From an uncultured Bdellovibrio sp. (GTDB lineage: Bacteria > Bdellovibrionota > Bdellovibrionia > Bdellovibrionales > Bdellovibrionaceae), in NCBI GenBank assembly GCA_946482355.1, contig CAMLRE010000143.1, positions 1 through 6,104 on the forward strand: DNA of 6,104 nucleotides, written 5' to 3'. Under the pieces are notes generated by a model. The model saw nothing but the letters and a program-made list of their open reading frames with translations. It searched no databases and was not told where the DNA came from. The translations under genes and the position numbers were made by a program. Position 1 is the first letter of the stretch, and the number at the start of each line of letters is the position of its first letter. Positions 1 through 5,540 of the stretch are shown piece by piece.

Positions 1-1150
1 AAACTTTGTATGTACGGCCTTGGTATAACACCGTTTCACCCGGAGATTCTTCAGCACCTGCTAAAAGATTTCCGATCATGACTGAATTTGCACCTAACGC
101 TAACGCCTTAGTCACATCACCAGAATATTTAATACCGCCATCGGCAATAATAGTTTTACCTAATTTTTTTGCGATCACAGAACATTTCATCACCGCAGAA
201 ATTTGCGGCATACCCACACCTGCTACAACACGTGTTGTACAGATTGAACCTGGGCCCACACCTACTTTGACTACATCAGCACCATGTTCGATTAATGCTT
301 TTGTGGCCTCTTCAGTGACTACGTTACCTGCAACAAGAACTACGTCTTTGTATTTGCTGCGAACGTATTTAACCATCTCAATCACATTTTTAGAATGTCC
401 GTGTGCTGTATCTACACATAGCACGTCAACTTTATTGGCAATTAAAGCATCAACACGGTCAGTACTTCCCTGCCCTACACCAACTGCAGCCCCCGTCACT
501 AAACGACCGTGAGTGTCTTTTGTTGATTGCGGGAATGCTTTTGATTTTTCAATATCTTTAATCGTGATTAATCCCTTTAAAATACCTTCTTTATTCACAA
601 CCGGTAATTTTTCAATACGATGTTTTTGAAGAATTTTTTTTGCATCATCTAAGGTTGTGCCTTCAGGAGCTGTCACTAAATTTTCTTTAGTCATGATATT
701 TTTAATGGGTTGGTTCACATTTGTTTCAAAACGCAAATCACGGTTAGTTAAAATGCCGACTAACTTGCCCTGAACTGTAATACACACGCCGGAAATTGAA
801 TACTTCGCCATAACTTGCAAAGCTTCACTTACATAGTGATCAGGAGATAAAGTAATCGGATCAGAAATCATTCCTGATTCGTATTTTTTAACTTTCTCAA
901 CCTGAAAGGCCTGATCTTCGATCGACATATTTTTGTGAATGATACCAAGGCCGCCATTTTGCGCCATGATACGTGCAATACGGTGTTCAGTGACAGTATC
1001 CATCGCAGCTGAAATCACCGGCGCATTTAAATAAATATCTTTAGCAAAAAATGATTTTGGAATTACTTCTGTAGGTACAACTTCAGAGTATTGCGGCACC
1101 AGTAAAATATCATCAAACGTTAATGCCATCATTAAATCTTTATTCGACAT
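1..1150 (-). CDS. guaB: IMP dehydrogenase, 3' end cut by window edge
   Basis: GuaB oxidises IMP to XMP with NAD+, the rate-limiting step of guanine nucleotide synthesis, in the cytosol. The frame reads leftward from ATG at 1150–1148 without a stop to base 2, giving 383 residues. The family is usually near 490, so about 100 C-terminal residues, including the mobile-flap Arg-Tyr region, lie outside the window. Visible landmarks are the N-terminal barrel start (TFDDILLVPQYS, residues 11–22), GGLGIIHKNM (66–75), two CBS modules (about 93–204), DTAHGHS (247–253), the catalytic loop GPGSICTTR with the nucleophile Cys304, and IADGGI (335–340). The start is set by AGGAG at 1160–1156, five bases before the ATG. 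The gene is divergent from a LysR-type regulator. The identification rests on these motifs and is firm; CBS-mediated purine-nucleotide control is known for the family, not shown here. Confidence 0.97.
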   Translation of the reverse strand, partial: MSNKDLMMALTFDDILLVPQYSEVVPTEVIPKSFFAKDIYLNAPVISAAMDTVTEHRIARIMAQNGGLGIIHKNMSIEDQAFQVEKVKKYESGMISDPITLSPDHYVSEALQVMAKYSISGVCITVQGKLVGILTNRDLRFETNVNQPIKNIMTKENLVTAPEGTTLDDAKKILQKHRIEKLPVVNKEGILKGLITIKDIEKSKAFPQSTKDTHGRLVTGAAVGVGQGSTDRVDALIANKVDVLCVDTAHGHSKNVIEMVKYVRSKYKDVVLVAGNVVTEEATKALIEHGADVVKVGVGPGSICTTRVVAGVGMPQISAVMKCSVIAKKLGKTIIADGGIKYSGDVTKALALGANSVMIGNLLAGAEESPGETVLYQGRTYKV

Positions 1151-1238
1151 AAAATCTCCTGTGTTGTCATAATAAACACGTCTCAAAAATTGTAATCTTT
1201 TTGACCAAAGACATCATGGTATTTATCCCGAAGCCTAG

Positions 1239-1267
1239 ACTATAGAACTGAGCACCAACGCCATGAA
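1239..1267 (-). promoter_or_regulatory. candidate guaB promoter (weak)
   Basis: On the minus strand TATAGT (1244–1239) matches five of six positions of a sigma70 -10 box. Seventeen bases upstream lies TTCATG (1267–1262), which matches the -35 box poorly. If used, transcription would begin near 1231 and give a leader of about 80 bases. No guanine or other riboswitch fold was recognised in that leader. It contains a short GTGTT...AACAC hairpin (1179–1175 with 1165–1161) immediately upstream of the ribosome binding site. Confidence 0.3.
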
Positions 1268-1293
1268 ATCTTGTTTTAGCTGTAAGCTTTAAG

Positions 1294-1310
1294 TAGGTCA
1301 TTTTTACCTA
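1294..1310. promoter_or_regulatory. TAGGT-N7-ACCTA dyad, possible operator
   Basis: Perfect 5-bp inverted repeat with a 7-base centre (TAGGT at 1294–1298, ACCTA at 1306–1310) in the guaB–lysR divergent region. The geometry fits a dimeric DNA-binding protein half-site pair. It lies upstream of both start codons, so it could act on either gene. A 5-bp dyad in AT-rich DNA can arise by chance, hence the low confidence. Confidence 0.3.
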
Positions 1311-1313
1311 TAT

Positions 1314-1347
1314 TTCAAATTGATAGTTTGTATGTTTATGATACATA
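1314..1347 (+). promoter_or_regulatory. candidate lysR promoter(s), possibly leaderless
   Basis: Two overlapping sigma70-like readings exist. TTGATA (1320–1325) with TACATA (1342–1347), spacer 16, would start transcription at about the A of the ATG at 1354, giving a leaderless mRNA. TTCAAA (1314–1319) with TATGAT (1337–1342), spacer 17, would start near 1349. Either way the leader is too short to carry a Shine-Dalgarno site, and none is visible before 1354. Both -10 boxes fall inside or against the LysR-type palindrome, which would favour repression on binding. Confidence 0.4.
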
Positions 1348-1355
1348 TTATGTAT
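1319..1355 (+). promoter_or_regulatory. LysR-type operator array over lysR start codon
   Basis: ATACATATTATGTAT (1341–1355) is a perfect 7-1-7 palindrome. It contains ATAC-N7-GTAT and satisfies the T-N11-A rule for LysR-family boxes. Its right arm includes the first two bases of the regulator's ATG. A further GTAT at 1330–1333 and a degenerate ATTG at 1319–1322 continue the series at exact 11-base steps, so the layout is ATTG-N7-GTAT-N7-ATAC-N7-GTAT. This is the same architecture as the four-tetranucleotide OxyR site (ATAG-N7-CTAT repeated). Autorepression by the LysR protein is the inference. Confidence 0.55.
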
Positions 1356-2232
1356 GCAAAATCTTGATCTAAATTATCTCAAATACTTCTATTATGTTAC
1401 GCACGAAAACGGCTTCACCAAAGCCGCTGACGTTTTACATGTACAGCAGCCAGTGATTAGCCGCGCCGTAAAACTTTTAGAAGAGCAATTAGGATTTAAA
1501 CTTTTAGAAAGACAGAAAAAACAAATCATTCTGACAGCGCAAGGTCGCCAGATTTATCACATAGCGCAAAAGATTTTTCAGCACACCGATCAGATCACCG
1601 CTTATGCAAAAGATTACCAAGAACAAACATCGGGCGATTTATGCTTTGCGACTTCTGATTCACTTTCTCCCGATATCTTAGGGCCCTTACTAGCTCAAAT
1701 CAAAAAACAATATCCGCAAATTCGCCCGATTCATCACGCAGGTCCTGCGCACTTTCTTTTAGATCAAATCACTGAAGGCAAGATTGAATTTGGATTATTT
1801 TTTAATGTTCCAGAACTTACACCTGATCTTGAAAAAACAAAATTAGCCCAGATTCCTTTTGTGTTTGTTGTTTCAAAAGAGCATGCAAAAAACAAAAATG
1901 TTTTAGAATCATTTATCGCTTCACGCGAACAGGGAAAAATCGAAACCTTTAAACTTCCACTTTTTGATAAATACAAACAGCTGCATAAAAATGCTCAGAT
2001 CACTGCCATCTCGAGCAGTTCTATTGCCAGAAAAGATATGGTTCTCAATGGTTTGGGAGTGACGGTGCTTCCGCATTTTTTAATTCAATCTGAACTTAAA
2101 AACGGATTATTAAAATCAATCGGCGAAGGAGAACATTTCTTATCGCTTCACCTGGTTGAAAGAAAAAGCTCTTATAGATCAAAGCTAAAACAATTTGTGC
2201 TTACAGAAATTAAAAAAATTGTAGAAAAATAA
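1354..2232 (+). CDS. LysR-family transcriptional regulator
   Basis: A 292-residue protein of normal LysR-family length. Residues 5–64 form the N-terminal winged helix-turn-helix (LNYLKYFYYV, then GFTKAADVLHVQQPVISRAV and LEEQLGFKLLER), followed by the linker helix to about residue 90. The rest (about 92–292) fits the periplasmic-binding-protein-like effector domain, with the typical late motif MVLNGLGVTVLPHFL (about 229–243). The effector cannot be deduced. The gene is divergent from guaB, and LysR regulators often control the divergent neighbour as well as themselves, so guaB control is plausible but unproven. The start at ATG 1354 has no Shine-Dalgarno sequence, but the HTH begins within ten residues of it, and TTATGTATG leaves no good in-frame alternative. 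It ends 22 bases before the convergent gamma-CA gene stop. Confidence 0.93.
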   Translation: MQNLDLNYLKYFYYVTHENGFTKAADVLHVQQPVISRAVKLLEEQLGFKLLERQKKQIILTAQGRQIYHIAQKIFQHTDQITAYAKDYQEQTSGDLCFATSDSLSPDILGPLLAQIKKQYPQIRPIHHAGPAHFLLDQITEGKIEFGLFFNVPELTPDLEKTKLAQIPFVFVVSKEHAKNKNVLESFIASREQGKIETFKLPLFDKYKQLHKNAQITAISSSSIARKDMVLNGLGVTVLPHFLIQSELKNGLLKSIGEGEHFLSLHLVERKSSYRSKLKQFVLTEIKKIVEK

Positions 2233-2245
2233 TTTTAAAATTTAC

Positions 2246-2265
2246 GGTACGAAATTATTCGTACC
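2246..2265. terminator. hairpin at convergent junction, possible bidirectional terminator
   Basis: GGTACGAA (2246–2253) pairs perfectly with TTCGTACC (2258–2265) across a 4-base loop. It sits between the lysR stop (2230–2232) and the last codons of the minus-strand gamma-CA gene. The CA stop codon (2257–2255) is in the loop and its last two sense codons are in one arm. T-richness after the stem is modest on both strands (AAGTTTTA on plus, GTAAATTTT on minus), so efficiency is uncertain. The adjacent AATTTTAAAATT (2231–2242) is a 12-bp palindrome. Confidence 0.5.
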
Positions 2266-2758
2266 AAGTTTTATAAAGAAGATAGTTATCTGCCGACTGG
2301 TCTAAAAACTTAATTTCTTCTTCAGTCAGTTTACGTTTAAAAACCGCAGGGCGCCCCATAATTAACGAATAGGGTTCAAATTTTTTACCTTCAGTCACTA
2401 AGCTTCCAGCACCTACCACTGAATGTTCACCGATTTCAGCCCCGTCCATTACGATAGAACCCATACCGATTAAACATTTACGGCCAATGGTACAACCATG
2501 AAGAATGACGTTGTGGCCGATCGTTACGCGTTCTTCGATCTTACAAGAATACTTACCATAAGTGCCGTGAAGAACAGAACCGTCTTGAATATTAGTTTCG
2601 GTACCAATTGAAATCGGCATCACGTCACCACGAATTGTTACGTTATACCAAATAGAAGCATGATTTCCGACAACCACATCACCAATGATGCGGGCGTTAT
2701 CAGCGATAAATACATTTTCACCAAGAATAGGCTTTTTGCCACGGGCTTCGATAATCAT
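2255..2758 (-). CDS. gamma-class carbonic anhydrase-like hexapeptide protein
   Basis: A 167-residue left-handed beta-helix protein of the YrdA/CamH-type gamma-carbonic-anhydrase family. These are trimeric metalloproteins predicted to interconvert CO2 and bicarbonate, though many members lack demonstrated activity. Hexapeptide-repeat strands run from about residue 10 to 130. The conserved site is visible: RGDV (Arg43, Asp45), NIQDGSVLHG (Gln58, Asp59, His64), and GHNVILHG (His82, His87). The three His match the metal ligands. The acidic loop of archaeal Cam is absent. ATG at 2758–2756 is preferred over the in-frame GTG two codons upstream (2764), because that GTG lies inside the strong Shine-Dalgarno AGAGGTGA (2768–2761). 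It is the last gene of the miaB–nuclease unit, 43 bases after its neighbour. A maturation or acyltransferase-like role cannot be excluded, since the fold is shared. Confidence 0.9.
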   Translation of the reverse strand: MIIEARGKKPILGENVFIADNARIIGDVVVGNHASIWYNVTIRGDVMPISIGTETNIQDGSVLHGTYGKYSCKIEERVTIGHNVILHGCTIGRKCLIGMGSIVMDGAEIGEHSVVGAGSLVTEGKKFEPYSLIMGRPAVFKRKLTEEEIKFLDQSADNYLLYKTWYE

Positions 2759-2760
2759 AG

Positions 2761-2768
2761 TCACCTCT
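2761..2768 (-). promoter_or_regulatory. strong ribosome binding site that decides the gamma-CA start
   Basis: AGAGGTGA on the minus strand (2768 to 2761) is complementary to the 16S rRNA tail over GAGGTGA. Measured from GAGG there are five bases to the ATG at 2758. It overlaps the alternative GTG (2764–2762), which therefore cannot be served by it. Confidence 0.75.
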
Positions 2769-2786
2769 AGTTTAATTACGCAAACT

Positions 2787-2799
2787 GCACATTCTGTGC
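2787..2799 (-). other. small intercistronic hairpin between nuclease and gamma-CA genes
   Basis: GCACA (2787–2791) and TGTGC (2795–2799) form a perfect 5-bp stem with a 3-base loop in the 43-base gap between the two genes. No T-tract follows it on the minus strand, so it is not a standard terminator. It could be a processing or stability element, or chance. Confidence 0.3.
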
Positions 2800-2801
2800 C
2801 C

Positions 2802-3353
2802 TTAGTGTAATAACTCTTTTTTTACAGCCACGTTTCGTTGCTGCATAACAATGTGAGCTGTTTCATCCATAGATGTTGTCGACATCACTTTTGATTTCTG
2901 GATAAAGCTTTTTGTTGCAAAGAACGGAACTTTTAAATGTAGACATAGGCTCATCGCCTCATCAGCGCGAACTTTGATACTTTGGTAACGTGGGTGCCCC
3001 GTCATAAAAATACGAACGTATTGGTGATTACCGGTAATTTCAATAAAAACACAACGATCAATCTTAATATCAAGGCTAGCTAACAACTTATCTAAAAACG
3101 TATGCGGTGAAGTTGCAATCTGCGTTGGGCTTGATTGCGATAATGTTACACCCGCTTCGATTTGCGTAACCGCAACCGGTAATGTGTGCTCACCTAAAGC
3201 GTCTTTTAAAATTAAAAACGGGCGCGAATTATCGTTATTTAAACTTAAACCATAAGGTTTAAGTTCAACTAAATCATCATCGTCGAAATTAAATTTTTCG
3301 TCTTGTTGAGCATTAAATAAAAAATCTGCTTTAAGCTGGTGATCAACAACCAT
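2802..3353 (-). CDS. bifunctional nuclease family protein (DUF151)
   Basis: A 183-residue protein whose residues about 30–152 align by eye with the DUF151/bifunctional nuclease domain. The landmarks are KPYGLSLNNDNSRPFLILKD (32–51, family-typical 'GLSLD..S..PILLLKD'), TLPVAVTQIEAG (57–68, typical 'LPIWIG..EA'), a helix HTFLDKLLASL (84–94), VFIEITGNHQYVRIF (102–116) and VRADEAMSLCLHLKVPFFA (128–146, typical 'DARPSDAIALALR..API'). Members are reported to have DNase/RNase activity, but the RPSDA-like segment is degenerate here (RADEA), so activity is uncertain. An acidic stretch (DDDD, 24–27) precedes the domain and about 30 unassigned residues follow. The ATG (3353–3351) shares one base with the miaB stop (TAATG). 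The nearest GGAG is 13 bases away, so translation probably depends on ribosomes finishing miaB. It is cytosolic: no signal or membrane segment. Confidence 0.82.
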   Translation of the reverse strand: MVVDHQLKADFLFNAQQDEKFNFDDDDLVELKPYGLSLNNDNSRPFLILKDALGEHTLPVAVTQIEAGVTLSQSSPTQIATSPHTFLDKLLASLDIKIDRCVFIEITGNHQYVRIFMTGHPRYQSIKVRADEAMSLCLHLKVPFFATKSFIQKSKVMSTTSMDETAHIVMQQRNVAVKKELLH

Positions 3354-4747
3354 TATTGAACCAATTCTCCGCGGAATACGTTTGGTGTTGCCGTCATAAT
3401 ACGAACAGGAACTGTTTTACCAATAAGCTCTTTAGAACCTAAGAAGTAAACTGACTTATTCTGCGTGCTGCGACCAAAAGCTTTACCCTGCTCGTTTACT
3501 GATTCAACAAGTACGTTTAAAGTTTGGTCTTTGTATTTAGCCACTAAATCAAAAGCTAATTTATCATGAACATCAAATAAATGATTTAAACGGCGGTTTT
3601 TAACTTCTTCAGCGACTTGGTCTTCAAACTTAGCCGCTTTTGTAAATGGACGTGGTGAATACATGAAAGCAAAAATAGTTTCATAACCCACTTCTTCAAC
3701 CATAGAAACTGTGTCGTTAAAATCTTCTTCAGTTTCGCCAGGAAAACCCACGATGATATCAGTTGATAACACTAAGTTCGGGATAATTTTTTTCATCTGG
3801 TTGATTTTAGCAATGTACTCTTCACGTGTGTAATTACGGTTCATACGCTCTAAAATTTTAGTGCTGCCCGCTTGGAAAGGTAAGTGAACGTATTCACAGA
3901 TCTTATCTTGGTGATCTGCCATTACGTGCATTAATTTTTCATTGAAATCTTTAGGGTGAGATGTCGTGTAACGGATACGTTCGATATCAGTTTCTAAAGC
4001 CACCTTCTTTAAAAGATCGGCAAAGTCATGACCATCTTCAGATTTGTATGAGTTCACGTTTTGACCAAGAAGAGTCACTTCTTTAACACCACGTTGGATT
4101 AACGTACGCACGTCTAAAAGAATGTGTGATAACGGGCGCGATTTTTCACGGCCACGCGTGTACGGAACGATACAGAACGTACAGAAATTATCACAGCCTT
4201 TTGTGATATTTACGAATGTCGATACGCCTGGGTTACGAACTAAAGTTTCAACGTGGTAAGGTGCACGGTGTTCAAATTTTGCGTTAACCGCTTTAGTGCC
4301 TGTTTCAAAAACCTGTGACACTAGATTTGGAAGATTGTCGATATTGTCCGTACCGAATACGAAATCGATTAACGGTTGGTTTTTAATTAAATTATCTTTT
4401 TCTTGCTGGCCAACGCAACCACCAACGCCGATTTTAAGGCCTGGGTTTTTCTCTTTTAATTTTTTAAAAGTTCCCACTTCTGAATAAACTTTGTGAACTG
4501 GTTTTTCACGAACAGAGCAGGCGTTGATAATAATAAGCGATGCCTCTTCTGGAGTTTGTACCGGAGTAAAGTTAGCCATCTCTAATAACGAGTGCATACG
4601 TTCAGTGTCATTGACGTTCATTTGACAACCGTAAGTAGAAATATAAACACCACGGCCTAAACCTACATCGTTGTTTAAGTAGTTCTTTGGAATATTTAGA
4701 GAATTTTCTTGTGTCGTACCTGGTACCGTAACGTTGACATCCGTCAT
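3353..4747 (-). CDS. miaB: tRNA-2-methylthio-N6-dimethylallyladenosine synthase
   Basis: MiaB is a radical-SAM methylthiotransferase that converts i6A37 to ms2i6A37 in tRNAs reading codons starting with U. The 464 residues match family length. The N-terminal UPF0004 domain carries the auxiliary-cluster cysteines Cys41 (TYGCQMN), Cys77 (NACSVREKP) and Cys111 (GGCVGQQE). The radical-SAM core has GCDNFCTFCIVPYTRGREKS with Cys185, Cys189 and Cys192, and later IIVGFPGETEEDF. The C-terminal ~60 residues form the TRAM RNA-binding domain (from about KYKDQTLNVLVE). NACSVREKP and the radical-SAM sequence favour MiaB over RimO or MtaB. The start is ATG 4747–4745, with AAGGA about ten bases upstream. An N-terminal tail of roughly 30 residues precedes the conserved domain. 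It heads the miaB–DUF151–gamma-CA unit. Confidence 0.96.
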   Translation of the reverse strand: MTDVNVTVPGTTQENSLNIPKNYLNNDVGLGRGVYISTYGCQMNVNDTERMHSLLEMANFTPVQTPEEASLIIINACSVREKPVHKVYSEVGTFKKLKEKNPGLKIGVGGCVGQQEKDNLIKNQPLIDFVFGTDNIDNLPNLVSQVFETGTKAVNAKFEHRAPYHVETLVRNPGVSTFVNITKGCDNFCTFCIVPYTRGREKSRPLSHILLDVRTLIQRGVKEVTLLGQNVNSYKSEDGHDFADLLKKVALETDIERIRYTTSHPKDFNEKLMHVMADHQDKICEYVHLPFQAGSTKILERMNRNYTREEYIAKINQMKKIIPNLVLSTDIIVGFPGETEEDFNDTVSMVEEVGYETIFAFMYSPRPFTKAAKFEDQVAEEVKNRRLNHLFDVHDKLAFDLVAKYKDQTLNVLVESVNEQGKAFGRSTQNKSVYFLGSKELIGKTVPVRIMTATPNVFRGELVQ

Positions 4748-4768
4748 TGCGAACTCATCCTTCTATTT

Positions 4769-4801
4769 TGGCGTAGCCGAAAGTTAAATAGTGGCGTAGC
4801 C
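4769..4801. repeat. twin TGGCGTAGCC repeat in the miaB leader
   Basis: TGGCGTAGCC occurs exactly twice, at 4769–4778 and 4792–4801, 23 bases apart start to start. Each copy is itself a small dyad (GGC-GTA-GCC). The two copies lie between the miaB -10 box (4811–4806) and the miaB start codon. The copy at 4792–4801 covers the predicted transcription start and the other falls within the leader. It may be a two-site operator about two helical turns apart, or two mini-hairpins in the mRNA. No known regulator site was recognised. Confidence 0.45.
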
Positions 4802-4805
4802 AAAT

Positions 4806-4834
4806 ATTATACATTCTGGTTGTGAAACTTAAGA
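4806..4834 (-). promoter_or_regulatory. miaB operon promoter with perfect TATAAT
   Basis: The minus strand has a perfect -10 hexamer TATAAT (4811–4806). The hexamer 17 bases upstream, TCTTAA (4834–4829), is a poor -35 match, so an activator or another spacing may matter. The expected transcription start is near 4799, giving a leader of about 50 bases to the miaB ATG. It overlaps the -35 region of the divergent promoter. Confidence 0.55.
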
Positions 4835-4848
4835 GCTAGAGATATAAA
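4820..4848 (+). promoter_or_regulatory. sigma70-like promoter for the 4925 gene pair
   Basis: TTGTGA (4820–4825) and TATAAA (4843–4848) are separated by exactly 17 bases, a good sigma70-type arrangement. Transcription would start near 4855 and leave a leader of about 70 bases. This leader contains CTGT-C-ACAG (4857–4865) and CTTGT-TT-ACAAG (4899–4910) as short dyads. The promoter is interleaved with the divergent miaB promoter, so RNA polymerase may bind only one at a time. Confidence 0.6.
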
Positions 4849-4924
4849 AAACCCCTCTGTCACAGTCAATCTATGTTCAAGGACCGTGAATAAAAGAGCT
4901 TGTTTACAAGAATAGGATTAGTGA

Positions 4925-5515
4925 ATGAACCCACGTTATAAAATCAGCCAAAAATGGACCGCTTTCCCACCGGAGTTTAGCGAACAAATCAGATCAGTTT
5001 TTGTGCAAAATTTCGAAAAACAGCTGGGAAAAACCATGAGTTTGTCGGTCGATGGCCGTATTTACCAAAAGGAAATAACGCTACGCATCGGTTTACACTC
5101 TAAAGGCGAACTTAAGCACTTCAATTTTGAGGCTTCAGTCGATCTTCCACCTAATCCAGCTAATGACGAAAACAAGATTTTTGAAACCATTTCTGTGGCG
5201 GTTGATGCTCTGGCATCGCTTGTAGCCGAATATTTTGAAAACGATCAAGACATTGAACTTCCGTACACGTGGACTGAATCAACATTTGAAGGCAAAAAAG
5301 TTTGGGTTCAGCATTCAACAGAAAACCCAGACCTTGAAGCTGAAGCCAATAAGCTCTTAGGTCTAGCTGATGATGACGGCGTTTTAAAAAATGCCGACGA
5401 TGAAAAATCTGAAGACGTATTAGATGCAACTGAAGAAGAATTTGATGAATTCGCCGAGAATCTTTCAAGCGAACCCCAAATGTTCAAAAAAAAGAAAAAG
5501 GATGATTTACACTAA
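4925..5515 (+). CDS. uncharacterised cytosolic protein with acidic/lysine-rich tail
   Basis: I do not recognise this 196-residue protein. Residues 1–135 look like a compact alpha/beta domain: an amphipathic helix around 17–34 (PEFSEQIRSVFVQNFEKQLG), alternating beta-like segments (MSLSV, EITLRIGLHS, HFNFEASVDLP), then a long helix 85–104 (IFETISVAVDALASLVAEYF). LPYTWTESTFEGKKVWVQHS (112–131) and NPDLEAEANKLLG (134–146) follow. Residues 148–180 are very acidic and probably disordered, and the end is basic (MFKKKKKDD, 186–194). No signal peptide, membrane segment or cysteine is present. The start at ATG 4925 follows AGGA (4914–4917) by seven bases and a good promoter. It is followed 25 bases later by a cyclic-nucleotide-binding protein on the same strand, so the two are probably co-transcribed. 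The coding call is strong; the function is unknown. Confidence 0.88.
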   Translation: MNPRYKISQKWTAFPPEFSEQIRSVFVQNFEKQLGKTMSLSVDGRIYQKEITLRIGLHSKGELKHFNFEASVDLPPNPANDENKIFETISVAVDALASLVAEYFENDQDIELPYTWTESTFEGKKVWVQHSTENPDLEAEANKLLGLADDDGVLKNADDEKSEDVLDATEEEFDEFAENLSSEPQMFKKKKKDDLH

Positions 5516-5540
5516 CTAAAAAATCAGTCACGATTAACTC

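Noticed and set aside
6..512. Plus-strand 168-codon open frame
   Set aside because: It is the antisense shadow of guaB; the minus strand carries clear IMP dehydrogenase motifs throughout.
1151..1238. Possible purine riboswitch in the guaB leader
   Set aside because: No three-way junction or conserved purine-aptamer loops are visible; only a short GTGTT/AACAC hairpin and a weak A/T dyad.
1764..1976. Minus-strand 70-codon open frame within lysR
   Set aside because: Antisense to a well-supported LysR effector domain, with no ribosome site or recognisable protein.
4296..4487. Plus-strand 63-codon open frame
   Set aside because: Antisense to the conserved N-terminal domain of miaB.
4745..4759. 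Tiny minus-strand ORF ATG-AGT-TCG-CAA-TGA overlapping the miaB start
   Set aside because: It looks like a five-codon leader ending at ATGA, but the AAGGA site abuts its ATG too closely and short frames like this arise by chance.
4849..4924. Possible structured RNA in the leader of the 4925 gene
   Set aside because: Only two 4–5 bp dyads are seen, too little to support a riboswitch or small RNA.
5160..5468. Minus-strand 102-codon open frame rich in His, Leu and Gln
   Set aside because: Composition is typical of an antisense frame over Asp/Glu/Lys-rich coding DNA; the plus-strand gene has a promoter and ribosome site.
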